Shown: positions 7,401 to 14,820, counted from the stretch's first letter. The stretch is 25,143 nucleotides of DNA from Coptodactyla brooksi (GCA_033557675.1 JAWQRM010000272.1:1-25143); one strand, 5' to 3'. Numbers and translations: made by a program. Notes: a model not told the origin generated them from the sequence alone.

Positions 7401-9376
7401 ATTTTAAATTCTTCACAAAAAATAAATTGACAGTAATTGACCTCCGCAGGAATGGAACCTGCGATTTTTTACTTTGATAATAGGTGCATTTACCATCTGA
7501 GCTGACAACATGATTTTTTTCCTAGGTGTAACTTCTTTACCAATAGAATCTATTCCTGGTATTCAAGAAACTGGTTGGCGACCTACATTGAGAACAACGA
7601 GAGGTGGTCAATTAGAGGAGTCTCAGGATATAGATGTATTAGCAGGAATGTTAAAGACAGTACTGAATTCGGTTCGTTAGAAATATCCCATTATACAATA
7701 TACCTGGAAATTCATTAGTATATTTATTGGGTGGTTCCTATGAACATGAGTCTTTAAATGCCTATTTCCTAAGGCCACTATTACCATTAAAGATTACGCC
7801 TTAATTGAGTTCTAATTTATGTGTTTCAAACTGTTTAAACTAAACATTTAAGTGCTTTGACAATGAAGATAAAACCTACAATCAGTATCTAGTGGTAAAG
7901 CATTTTTATATCAATTCATGTATAAATTTCACTCTACTTTTTGCTACGTACTTTTTTAACATCAGATTTTGACTGGTTGGTATTTCTTACATTACATAAA
8001 AGGGCATTTTCTAGTAAGTCTTCGTCCCTGATTGATAAGCACTATTGTTTTATTTGTAGTCCACATGTTTGATCTTATCGCTATTTTGAAAACTTAGTCT
8101 TGAAGGCCAACTTGAGAATTCAAACCTATAATGTGCAAGATGAAGCAAGGAATAAAACATATAAACACTTATATACAGAACACTAAATGATGTGATTTGA
8201 GTTTCCTAAACCCCAAAAGATGCATTCTAAAGAGATTAACAATTCTATGCCTACTAATAGTGTTCGTCAACGGTTTAGAAATAGCAGGATAATCCCTGAA
8301 TCAGGCTTAAGTTGAAACCATCAGATTAATTCAAAGTTGTGGGTATGGAACCCTCGGAATAGTTAGAACTTAGTTAAATAATGTCACCACTACACAAAAA
8401 CTGAAAAACAACTACTCAAGGCTCGTTTTGCTCACCAAATTCGTCAGGAGCCATGAGACTCAGCATACCTGATGATGCTAACTTGATTAGCGAAACATGT
8501 GTCGAGATGTATATCGATTTTGGTGTACTGGTGAAGTATTGTTTAACTTTATCACATTAATTTGTGAGACACCCTTCCCTTGATAGACCCAATAGATTAA
8601 ATAATTTTAAAAACATTAATTTTACAATTGTGAATTAAACAGTCAAATAAATCTCAATGACACAAAAACGACAAATTAGATGAATTATTTGACATTTACA
8701 ATAGCCATAAACATACTTAGATGATTTTTTTTATCATACAGTTTTTAGTCAGTTTTGTACTAATTTTGTAAGATTGTTTTTTCTTGGGAACCATTAATTA
8801 GAACAACTTGGCCTATATAAAAAGCATTGCATTGATCTCAAGAAATCAAAATCTGAAGTTAAAATGTATAGCATTGCAAGTTAGTAAAGTAAAAGTGTTA
8901 GTATACGTTAAAAGTCCATTGCAGATTTTCATGTTTTTTATGTAAAACAATTAAGCTCCTCCGAAATATACGAATGAAATCTTCTGACATCCAAGGATAA
9001 TGTATGTCTTTTGATCATGTCAATTTTAGGTGAAAAATCATGAGGATTCTTGGCCGTTCCGGGAACCAGTCGATAAAAATGAAGTACCTGATTATTATGA
9101 CCACATAAAATACCCTATGGGTAAGAAGCTTTTACTCAACAAGTGAGCATTTTGGAAGTTTTGCATCCTCTTTTTATTGCAGATTTAAGAAAAATGGGTG
9201 AGAGACTTAAAGCACGATATTATTCCACAAGACGTCTTTTTATTGCGGACATGATGCGTATATTCACAAATTGTAAAATTTACAATTCACCAGAAACTGA
9301 ATATTACCAGTGTGCTGTAAATTTGCAGCAATATTTCCAGACCAAAATGAAGGAACTTGGATTATGGGATAAATAA
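1313..9376 (+). CDS. Gcn5: Gcn5/PCAF (KAT2) histone acetyltransferase, 5'-partial, 8 exons
   Basis: Joined coding exons are 1313-1478, 2504-2645, 2694-3141, 6563-6783, 6839-7075, 7526-7671, 9030-9120 and 9183-9376, all with GT-AG introns and compatible phases, giving 547 residues and a stop at 9374-9376. Gcn5 is the lysine acetyltransferase of SAGA/ATAC-type coactivator complexes; it transfers acetyl from acetyl-CoA to histone H3 tails in the nucleus. Visible parts in order are the end of the PCAF N-terminal domain (residues about 1-75), a variable linker, the GNAT domain (about 178-345) with FTEIVF (catalytic Glu) and the acetyl-CoA loop EQVKGYGT, then a bromodomain (about 450-540) with PDYY and the acetyl-lysine-binding Asn in IYNSPETEY. 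Animal KAT2 proteins are about 800 residues, so roughly 250-300 N-terminal residues are off the left edge. Odd points are VFLAMT where most relatives have VFCAVT, and AIEYF where AIGYF is nearly universal. The family call is secure. Confidence 0.95.
1479..2503 (+). other. Gcn5 intron, nothing recognised
   Basis: The intron runs from donor gtatgc to acceptor attgtag. It is A+T-rich and contains two spurious open frames that overlap the next exon in wrong frames. No transposon coding motif or clear repeat was seen. Confidence 0.5.
2504..2645 (+). CDS. Gcn5: Gcn5 coding exon, end of PCAF N-terminal domain
   Basis: The acceptor TAG is at 2501-2503 and the donor gtaagg at 2646. It enters in phase 0 and leaves after one base. 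The peptide VMLLTHFPPFLNLLDEEIY followed by SSNSPIWDPDF matches the conserved LTHFPKFL...EEIY.xNSPIWE segment of KAT2 proteins. A longer open frame over part of this interval (2278-2550) is in the wrong frame and is not the gene. Confidence 0.93.
2694..3141 (+). CDS. Gcn5: Gcn5 coding exon, linker and start of GNAT domain
   Basis: The acceptor CAG is at 2691-2693 and the donor gtaagt at 3142. It is split from the previous exon by a 48-base intron, one of the shortest here. It encodes a hydrophilic linker containing REVKRRR, then EERQGIIELHVVGNSL and NVFSLQLPRMPKEYI up to the split Pro codon of LLFDP. This is the hallmark start of the KAT2 acetyltransferase domain, where relatives read EERRGIIEFHVIGNSL. 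The linker is poorly conserved, as expected for the family. Confidence 0.95.
3380..3535. repeat. Cluster of A+T-rich direct and inverted repeats beside the mariner insertion
   Basis: Repeated taataatctaaatatt units occupy about 3400-3466. They are followed by two inverted repeats: GTGTTATTA at 3472-3480 with its complement at 3488-3496, and a perfect 14-base pair of arms (TAACACATACACTA at 3491-3504, complement at 3517-3530) around a 12-base loop. The cluster lies about 35 bases left of the mariner-like element. Confidence 0.7.
3743..4105 (+). pseudogene. Mariner/Tc1-like transposase, N-terminal DNA-binding part
   Basis: About 120 residues from MTVYVLAEKLQIIKWFYGG contain two helix-turn-helix-like regions: CIPNKQTIYNTVRMFE (about residues 37-52) and TKQISEELGISRSTVSWALR (about residues 93-112). 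Transposases of this group bind their terminal repeats with such paired domains. The frame then stops, and the region holding the first catalytic Asp is missing, apparently by deletion before the next recognisable block at 4144. The protein cannot be functional as it stands. The superfamily call rests on layout and remembered motifs. Confidence 0.85.
4144..4624 (+). pseudogene. Mariner/Tc1-like transposase, catalytic and C-terminal part, frameshifted
   Basis: Reading across several frames gives VWTGLLFDHLIGPFFIDGT, then WFQQDGCPAHNAIRVNEFL, then ARSPDLSPNDFFFW and GGLFELHL near the end. These match the transposase order VWAGI..., QDG.PPH (second catalytic Asp), RSPDL.P.DFF..G (third acidic residue) and a terminal GG.FE.L. 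There is an in-frame TGA just before ARSPDLS (about 4400) and at least two frameshifts (about 4250 and 4575). It is a dead relic of the same copy as 3743-4105. Confidence 0.85.
5288..5610 (-). pseudogene. Second mariner/Tc1-like transposase fragment, opposite orientation
   Basis: Read on the minus strand, 5610 to about 5520 gives DGVLQHYFRSAREYLNQTF then PNRWID. Next comes a weak SAHLLYSNPVHFF (compare RSPDL.PLDFF), then LLEDLKNMIMKV, EIFHNVYPES and GEYFERLLS. This is the usual order of the C-terminal half of a mariner/Tc1-like transposase: QDGAPPHY...REYLN..FPNRWI, DFF, LK..I, FE.LL. Stops interrupt it. No terminal repeats were found, so it is probably an older, more eroded insertion than its neighbour. 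Confidence 0.75.
5660..6562 (+). other. Gcn5 intron, 3' part, with one short hairpin
   Basis: A+T-rich intron sequence leads to the acceptor tttag at 6562. A perfect hairpin TCAATGTGT/ACACATTGA (6251-6259 and 6265-6273, 5-base loop) is the only structure noted. The open frames here look accidental. Confidence 0.5.
6563..6783 (+). CDS. Gcn5: Gcn5 coding exon, GNAT catalytic core
   Basis: The acceptor AG is at 6561-6562 and the donor gtaagg at 6784. The peptide runs KHRTLALVRHNKPIGGICF, then PTQGFTEIVFLAMTSSEQV, KGYGTHLMNHLKDYH and ends FADQFAI. It carries the catalytic glutamate (FTEIVF) and the pyrophosphate-binding Q-V-K-G-Y-G-T loop of GNAT motif A. The cysteine that usually follows VF in this strand is Leu here. 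The upstream intron is 3.4 kb and holds two mariner-like insertions. Confidence 0.96.
6839..7075 (+). CDS. Gcn5: Gcn5 coding exon, end of GNAT domain
   Basis: It is separated from the previous exon by a 55-base intron; the acceptor is ttcttcag at 6831-6838 and the donor gtaaat at 7076. The peptide YFEKQGFSEDIKM, then GYIKDYEGATLMHCELNPRI and HPGLTFFKEG matches KAT2. The splice fixes a split codon G|AA (Glu) just before YFEKQGF, where relatives have Gly. No other GT/AG pair here keeps the frame and restores Gly. Confidence 0.94.
7437..7512 (-). repeat. tRNA-like relic (tRNA pseudogene or SINE head)
   Basis: On the minus strand the sequence reads CAGCTCAGATGG (A-box-like D arm, plus-strand 7493-7504), a degraded anticodon region, then a perfect T arm: GCAGG, loop TTCCATT, CCTGC (plus-strand 7446-7462) containing the B-box GGTTCCATTCC. 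The 3' acceptor strand GGAGGTCA follows, but the 5' strand does not pair with it and the D stem is broken, so a functional tRNA is unlikely. It lies antisense in the Gcn5 intron 7076-7525. Confidence 0.65.
7526..7671 (+). CDS. Gcn5: Gcn5 coding exon, GNAT-bromodomain linker
   Basis: The acceptor is cctag ending at 7525 after a T-rich run; the donor is gttcgt at 7672 in phase 0. The peptide begins VTSLPIESIPGIQETGWRP, matching the KAT2 segment V..IP.ESVPGIRETGW, and ends in a helix GMLKTVLNS leading into the bromodomain. The alternative donor at 7676 would break the frame of the next exon. Confidence 0.92.
7672..9029 (+). other. Gcn5 intron with hammerhead-like repeat
   Basis: An intron of 1.36 kb. 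Apart from the repeat around 8380-8560 described separately, no coding or repeat motif was recognised. Confidence 0.5.
8469..8503 (+). ncRNA. Hammerhead-ribozyme-like motif in a Gcn5 intron
   Basis: The order is CTGATGA (8469-8475), a hairpin GCTAA/TTAGC (8477-8481 and 8487-8491), GAAAC (8492-8496), a 4-base loop and GTC (8501-8503). These are the conserved core segments of a hammerhead ribozyme with a short stem III and the expected GUC cleavage triplet. Stem I is weak: only the first base next to the core pairs directly, and a CTC/GAG helix needs a bulge. Minimal hammerheads of this form are known from Penelope-like retroelements. It lies sense to Gcn5. Motif presence is seen directly; activity is inference. 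Confidence 0.55.
9030..9120 (+). CDS. Gcn5: Gcn5 coding exon, first half of bromodomain
   Basis: The acceptor TAG is at 9027-9029 and the donor gtaaga at 9121. The peptide VKNHEDSWPFREPVDKNEV then PDYYDHIKYPM covers the bromodomain ZA-loop WPF shelf and PDYY motif, which contact acetyl-lysine in this family. Confidence 0.95.
9183..9376 (+). CDS. Gcn5: Gcn5 last coding exon, second half of bromodomain and stop
   Basis: It follows a 62-base intron with acceptor ttgcag ending at 9182. The peptide starts DLRKMGERLKARYYSTRRLF, has FTNCKIYNSPETEYYQCA with the acetyl-lysine-binding Asn, and ends KELGLWDK then TAA. The ending is close to the GLIDK typical of KAT2 C-termini, so the stop is genuine. 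An AATAAA overlaps the stop codon at 9372-9377 but is too close to be a useful polyadenylation signal. Confidence 0.96.
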
Positions 9377-9650
9377 AACATTGTATTTTATCTTGTAGAT
9401 ATAAAAATGTCAGGCATAACTGTTAAAACATCTATGAAAGTTTTGTTTATGGACCTCTAATTTACTCTTCAAATTTGTTGTGTATTTTATCAAATCAAAT
9501 CGAGGTTCTTCATGAACCTCGACAATGACATTTTTTTATCAAACCTAATTAAATAAGGTTGCAATGAAAATTTAAACTGATTATATAATTTTGCTTACAA
9601 TATTCTGGAATCAGTTTTATCACTGTTTTATGTTTAGTAGGTTTGATGTG
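9377..9650 (+). other. Probable Gcn5 3' UTR and downstream sequence
   Basis: This follows the stop codon. A perfect hairpin CGAGGTTC/GAACCTCG (9501-9508 and 9514-9521, 5-base loop) is present. No convincing AATAAA lies at a normal distance before 9650; later AATAAA copies occur near 9887, 9948 and 10032. The true polyadenylation site cannot be fixed from sequence alone. Confidence 0.4.
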
Positions 9651-9814
9651 TTTTGTCAGCTTGACGAGTATTTGGTTTTTGTTCTTAGTCGACATGTTTC
9701 AGCGTTTGCGCTGTTTTCAAGACTCCATCAGGACTTTGTCAGTCTTGAAAATAGCGCAAATGCTGAAACATGTCAACTAAGAACAAAAACCAAATGCTCA
9801 TCAAGCAGACAAAA
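9651..9814. mobile_element. Foldback element, 70-base inverted arms
   Basis: The arms at 9655-9724 and 9741-9810 are inverted repeats with 6 mismatches in 70, around a 16-base spacer. Matching T-rich flanks extend them by about four bases. Both arms carry GAAACATGTC-type sequence (GCTGAAACATGTC in the right arm), resembling the terminal part of the hammerhead-like repeats at 8469 and 10916, although the CTGATGA...GAAAC spacing is not canonical. An open frame through it (9591-9827) is a shadow of the palindrome. If the Gcn5 transcript extends this far it would form a long hairpin. Confidence 0.85.
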
Positions 9815-10792
9815 GGAGAAAAAATAGTCAAAAATTCATTTTATGTTTATTTATTTTACCGCTATAAATTTATGGGTTCTCATAGAATAAATAACCAATT
9901 ATTTCATTTTATAAATGGGTAATAATTTTTTTTATAAAGTTCTTAGAAATAAATAGATTTTACTGTAAGTTTACTGAACCTTTAAAAAAGTATGATTAAA
10001 TGAACTTTTGACTTGACTTTAATTTTTTTCAATAAAGCCTTGTTTATTAATAATCATGTATTTCACAATAATTGAAATTATAAAGTTCATCGCACAACAC
10101 TGTAAGGAGTTAGTAGAAAACAGCTTTTTGTTTGGCAGTTGAGTTTCCGTTAAAGAAAATATTCTGCCTGTATATGGCCGAGTATTGAAAACATTTGTTG
10201 ACACATTGTGTACACATCCACATTGTTCAGAAAATTCTGTTTTCTTCAATATATGCCCCAATTTCTACTTTTAATTTAGTGAATACATTGTTAGCCAATT
10301 TTCTCTCGCATCCACCAATTGATGCTTGCAACATCACCACCAAGAGCGATGCATTTTTTATGTCATTCTTTAAATCTTACAATTTGTATACAAAAACTTG
10401 AAGTCAAGACTGTCTTTAAGTTCCCACTGTTTAACAACTTTAAATTGATACCATCTTTGTAAAATACGGACATTTTGGCCGTTTCCAATGCAGATATTAT
10501 AGGTATCAAAAAGTTTTACATCTACAAGTGCAAAAATTGCCAATTTCTGCCAAAGTGCCAATAGAAACCAGTAAAGTGCATTATTTACCCAATACGGGTG
10601 TCCCTTCTGCATTCTTTTAGTTAACCTTATTTCCTGTTAACTTATACACAAGGGGTTCAATGGTATTGTTCCTCTGTTTTTTTTAATTGTTTTTTTTTGC
10701 ATTTAATGATTTTTAAATTTTCAAATGCATCCAAAAATCTATTGTTGCATGTATTTTCAAGTAATCTCGCGTTTTCTATACTAATTAGTTAA
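9815..10792. other. Intergenic, nothing recognised
   Basis: A+T-rich sequence with several AATAAA occurrences, some homopolymer runs and short accidental open frames on both strands. No transposon motif or RNA gene was seen. Confidence 0.45.
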
Positions 10793-10839
10793 GTAAAAAC
10801 AAAGTCATCAGCATGCCAAAATATGAAAAAAGGACGCTT

Positions 10840-10874
10840 GACGTATGTTTCGCTAACCAAGTTAGCATCATTAG
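10840..10874 (-). ncRNA. Degenerate hammerhead-like motif, left arm of foldback
   Basis: On the minus strand it reads CTAATGA, GCTAAC/GTTAGC-type stem II, GAAAC, ATAC, GTC. The core G of CUGAUGA, a residue required for hammerhead catalysis, is A here, while the GTC triplet is intact. This is damage complementary to that of the right-arm copy. Confidence 0.45.
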
Positions 10875-10915
10875 GAGCAATGAAACTTTTTTTGAAAGAC
10901 AGTCTTTCATTGCTC

Positions 10916-10950
10916 CTGATGATGCTAACGTGGTTAGCGAAACGTGCGCC
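10916..10950 (+). ncRNA. Degenerate hammerhead-like motif, right arm of foldback
   Basis: The order is CTGATGA (10916-10922), a perfect 6-base stem GCTAAC/GTTAGC with loop GTG, GAAAC (10939-10943), GTGC, then GCC in place of GTC. Loss of the U before the cleavage position would break the A15.1-U16.1 pair, so it is probably inactive. It is the same family as 8469-8503. Confidence 0.45.
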
Positions 10951-11213
10951 AAGCATTCTTTTTTCATATTTTGGCGTAGCGGTGACTTCATTTTTACTTT
11001 ATTACAAAGCCAAAGGTTCCAAACCCCCAACTGTAGGTATATGCAAGTTACTTATATTTGCCCTGTGTATATCCAGTGCATTTATGCACATGATATTCAA
11101 AAGGTGAAAGAAAATTGATAGAGGCCATCATTTGGTTCCTCCCTCCTGCTTTATAAGTCCCACATAGTTCATCATTAGCTTCAACACTTCCTTGTGTAGA
11201 GTTGTAGAAGGTC

Positions 11214-11412
11214 CAGGACTTTCAGAAATGTCCAAGTCTAACATGATTTGTATTGATTTGTATTTGATCCGTAGTTTGGTAATAGTATAATATTTTTGTG
11301 TATGTCACTAAAAGGTAACCAGATCTTGACATTTCAAGTTCGTGAACTGAGTATTCTTTCATTATTTGAAAATTTCAAAGTGTCATGTGGGCATGAACAT
11401 TTCTGAAACCCC
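11214..11412. mobile_element. MITE copy 1, short deletion derivative
   Basis: The ends are CAGGACTTTCAGAAATGTCC at the left and, inverted, GGGGTTTCAGAAATGTTC at the right. The interior shares GTCACTAAAAGGTAACC, AGATCTTGACATTTCAA and TCATTATTTGAAAATTTC with the reverse complement of 22600-22735, so this is the same family as the copy at 22337-22735 in opposite orientation, missing about half. It has no coding capacity. Target duplication is not clear. Confidence 0.8.
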
Positions 11413-12110
11413 TACACTTATTTTAGACGTTCAAAAACGAACAAATAAAGAGTTTTTTAATCCACCATGGACTGATTTTTTATATCATACCTATTATGCT
11501 TGCTTGGTAGTTCAGTTGTTCATTAATGATAACGTGTTCACCCTTGTTGAAACTTGTCTTGCAATATGTTGCATAAAAAAGTCATAAACTGCTGCTAGAT
11601 TGTTTGTTTGTAGAAGCTCAGATCAGGTATATTTTGACATCATATCAGGCTTCACAACAGAAATAGAAAATGTGATAATTCACCTCTGTCCAAGATTTCA
11701 TTAAAAAAAAATAAACGGAAGCATTCAATGGGACTTATTGCAAGTATAAAACGATGTTATGTGCACTGGTTGTTATAGAGCTCAATGCAGGAGTCTTAGA
11801 CCATTTATGTTTGGGGCTATTTCTGTCATTTGTGTCTAGATAAAACAAATCTGTCACCTTGGCTCGCAGAAACATTTTCATTACTGACTGACAATATGTC
11901 AGGAGGCTTATCTATTTCGCTTACACCCTTTAGATGACCTCATGTGTTTCATTCTATGATCCTGAGCCTCCAACGTTTTGTTATTTGTTTAACTCTTCCG
12001 TTAGCCATCCTAAGATATGTCACTATTTACGTAAATATTACGTAAATAGTGACTATATCTATACTAAAACCAATTTACAGGTTTGATATAAACTCGTAAA
12101 CAATCAAAAA
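11413..12110. other. Intergenic with a 35-base perfect palindrome
   Basis: The only strong structure is GTCACTATTTACGTAA (12019-12034), a 3-base centre and its exact complement (12038-12053). Outer AGATAT/ATATCT sequence extends the pairing after a one-base slip. The rest is unrecognised. Confidence 0.6.
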
Positions 12111-12930
12111 TAGCTTCCGTCATGGAATGCAAAAAGGGAGATAGCTTCTTGTTGGTACTCTAACGTCATAAAAGAAAATAACTGGTTGTCTTTGTGAGCA
12201 CCTGAGCCAACAAGTTCGGGCCAAACCTCTGCTCAGAAGCACAGTACTTCCACATTTTTCAACAAACTTCATTGGGTATATGAAACACACTATTCTATCC
12301 GACAGAGTGTACAACATAGATAAAACAGGGGTATTGACCACCTATATGCCTGAAATATTATCATTCTAAAAGGTGTCAAACAAGTGAGAAAGATAACTTC
12401 AGCAGGGAGAGGAACAACTGTAACCATTTGTGGGGGAATGTGTGGTGCCAGCAATTATATGCCCTCGTTCTGCATATTTCGCAGGGTTGGCAATTGGTAA
12501 CCAAAAATGGTTTACATCACACCTGGCACCGATGGAACTGCTTAATTAAGTAGATGGTTGACTGGGCCCACATTCCTGAAATTCACACACTGCACCTCAT
12601 ACCATATCATCCAGGAAAGTAAAAGATGCACAGAAAGATGTAAAGAAAATTAAGAAACTTGAGAACGCCAGTTGGAAAGAAAATTAGAAAGCAACTACCT
12701 TGGAAAGTTCAATTGAAGAAGAAGTTGATGATCCATCAAGCTTACTGTGATGGAATCATATTCCATTACATCACGAGTTCAATGCATGGATGTGTGATCG
12801 GTAACTGCAACAAGCGATTCGCAAAGTACTAAGAGGACATCACATTTGAATTGTAACATGCCTATAAAGCAAGAACAGGTGATTGTTGTGTGTGTAACAA
12901 GTGGTTTATGAGTGCAGAGTGAATAACAGA
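12111..12930 (+). pseudogene. Pogo/Tigger-like (DDE_1, CENP-B-related) transposase relic
   Basis: Reading across frames gives ENNWLSL then APEPTSSG and FFNKLHWVYE, DRVYNIDKTGVLTT, KGVKQVRKITSAGRGTTVT, ICGGMCGASNYMPSF, and near the end GDCCVCNKWFM (about 12878-12910). The order matches pogo/Tigger-type transposases: LSLR.PE.TS..., then .I.NVDETG (first catalytic Asp), then G.K.VG..TS.ERG..VT. The acidic residue after the catalytic Asp (DET) is Lys here. Stops and frameshifts occur throughout, so it is dead. Terminal repeats were not found. Confidence 0.75.
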
Positions 12931-13415
12931 CATGACTATTAAAAAGAACAATGAATTAGTAATTGGAAAATTATGTTAGAGCAGTCAAGGTGTGATGTTA
13001 GAGTAATCTCAAGGAGGGTAGGTGTTAAACAATAGATTAAGGAAATTAGTAATAAATGGGTAAAAACGAGTTAACCCAGGATTGCAGTATTGCAGGACCA
13101 TTGTGGAGCTGTTGGAAAATGGGCATTTCGCTATGGGGGCTAGCGAAATGATTTGCTGTGGAAGTGGCCAGAAAGAGAGGATATCTTGTTTTACTCCTGG
13201 ATTGGCACACCTCATCAATTCATTACCTGTTCTTGAGATGGGATGTTTTTGTGTTGTTTTCAAATATAATATTTTGCTACAATTAGCTTTGGCTTTATTG
13301 AGGTGATTAACTTTTTTACAACGAAACGGAGGACAAATAAATTGAAGAGAAAATATTGTAAATAAAGGAAACATTTGTAACATATTATATTGTGTCATGT
13401 TTGCATACATATTAA
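12931..13415. other. Intergenic with a short hairpin
   Basis: A perfect hairpin ATTTCGCTA/TAGCGAAAT lies at 13125-13133 and 13141-13149. Minus- and plus-strand open frames here (133 and 74 codons) have no recognised motif. The larger one opposes nothing and lacks any family signature, so no gene is called. Confidence 0.45.
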
Positions 13416-13990
13416 TTATTATTTAAATAAATACTTTTCCATTGCATGAACATTATATGGCAATGTATCTTCTAACAATATATTGGAAATATCTGAACAA
13501 GAAATATCCTTCAAATTGAATTTTACGGTAAGTGCTGCAGGTAGAGTATCAACATTTAATCTCGATTTCTCACTTGTCCAAAAATCACTAGCAATTGAAA
13601 ATACTCAACTGCTGCATAGTTCCAGGGCAGCACAATGTAAATTGAACAAGAATAAATAAATTTTCACATGGAATACGTTCATTTTTAAGATGGCTGAATA
13701 TTTCCACCTATCTTTTATCAATTTCAACATGTTGATTTTCCCACTGTTTTAATTTTTCAGAATATAAATCTACATTCAGTGTTCTAATTTCTTTAGACAA
13801 TTGTGGTCTATTTTATTGTATGACATTTCTTTAGATAAAAACTGAACACAAGATTCAATATCTATCCAATGTGCAACATGTTTGGTAAAAATTCTGCACT
13901 TCTTTGATAAAATTTTCCGTTATGCCCAGATCTACTCCTATAAGCCTGACGATTTTCTTTTTATAATTAAAAGAAAAAATGTATTACTTC
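13416..13990 (-). pseudogene. hAT-like transposase C-terminal relic
   Basis: On the minus strand, about 13604 to 13419 reads VFSIASDFWTSEKSRLNVDT, then LPAALTVKFNL, ending LFK and TAA. This resembles the hAT dimerisation domain, where the core is ERVFS.AG....KR.RL....L.AL...... Upstream (to about 13990) more protein-like blocks occur, such as KHVAHWIDIESCVQFL and LKQWENQHVEIDK, with frameshifts and stops. The N-terminal zinc finger and catalytic core are not identified; the minus open frame 14270-14512 contains CIGC but is not convincing. No terminal repeats or 8-base duplication were found. Confidence 0.55.
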
Positions 13991-14820
13991 AAATCGATTT
14001 ATGAAGGACAATATCTGTAACTGAAATGTGTTTATCTTCAATCTATTGAATTGTTTTGTGAAAAATAGATGCTTGATGATATACAAAATACATTAATATC
14101 TCAGATATTCATTGTCGAAAAACGATTCCAGGATTTTAGGACATTTGTCTAAACTGAAAAAATATGAACGCGCGAATCAAATAATTGTAGAACACGCTTT
14201 ATATGAAACATTAGAGACATCTCGCTTTTGAATATCCTAAATGTTTATTTGCAGTCAACATTTGCTGCTTCACAAAATTGTTTTAAAGTAGCAACAAACA
14301 GTAAAACGACCAAAATACAAAGAAATTGTAGTTATTATTACTTCTAAATCAATTGGCACAGCACATGGCGTGTTGATAACATTTGAAAAAATATGTGAAT
14401 TACATCCTATGCATTTTTTGATTTTTCCACTCCATACATGAAATTTATAATTAAAAATAAAATATAGGGCTATACGAATGATAGAAGCACAACTAGTAGG
14501 TTGCGAATACAAACAATTTATTAAATAATTGGGGAATTCAATTGGAAAATATTTAATTTATTTACATTTGTAAGTTGTCTTAGGATATGAAGTATGTAAC
14601 TGTATTACAGCTTACCTGAAAAGTATAAAACATATGACTAACTTAACATAATTCTATAAAGCATTCAAAGATGGCAGCATACACGCAATTGTCTAATTTA
14701 ACGATAGTTTCTTTAACATAAAATAACTTACAGTGTACAACGTGTTCAGTTGGCGTGAAATATATGTTATATCTAAATTGGTTCCTTTAAACCGATGATA
14801 TTTTATTTGCGTAAACTACG
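13991..14820. other. Intergenic, nothing firmly recognised
   Basis: A+T-rich sequence upstream of the PRC1 promoter region. It may include more of the eroded hAT-like element, including an 80-codon minus open frame, but no motif is clear. Confidence 0.4.

Larger units (their letters stand above)
10793..11000. mobile_element. Foldback element carrying two facing hammerhead-like copies
   Basis: About 80-90-base inverted arms (10793-10884 and 10909-11000) read the same from either side: roughly AGTC..C..C...GCCAAAATATGAAAA outside, TTTCGCTAACCA.GTTAGC in the middle and AGGAGCAATGAAA inside. They surround a centre with the perfect palindrome TGAAAGACaGTCTTTCA. Each arm contains a hammerhead-like module pointing outward: CTGATGA...GAAAC...GCC on + (10916-10950) and CTAATGA...GAAAC...GTC on - (10874-10840). 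Overlapping open frames on both strands here only reflect the palindrome. Confidence 0.85.

Noticed and set aside
7437..7512. Functional tRNA gene
   Set aside because: The acceptor strands do not pair and the D stem and anticodon arm are broken; kept only as a tRNA-like relic.
10785..11118. Three overlapping open frames of 80-100 codons on both strands
   Set aside because: They arise from the palindromic foldback, which reads similarly in both directions; no protein family is matched.
13009..13410. 133-codon minus-strand open frame
   Set aside because: No recognisable domain, unusual residue mix, no splice or promoter context; it probably stays open by chance or belongs to an unidentified repeat.
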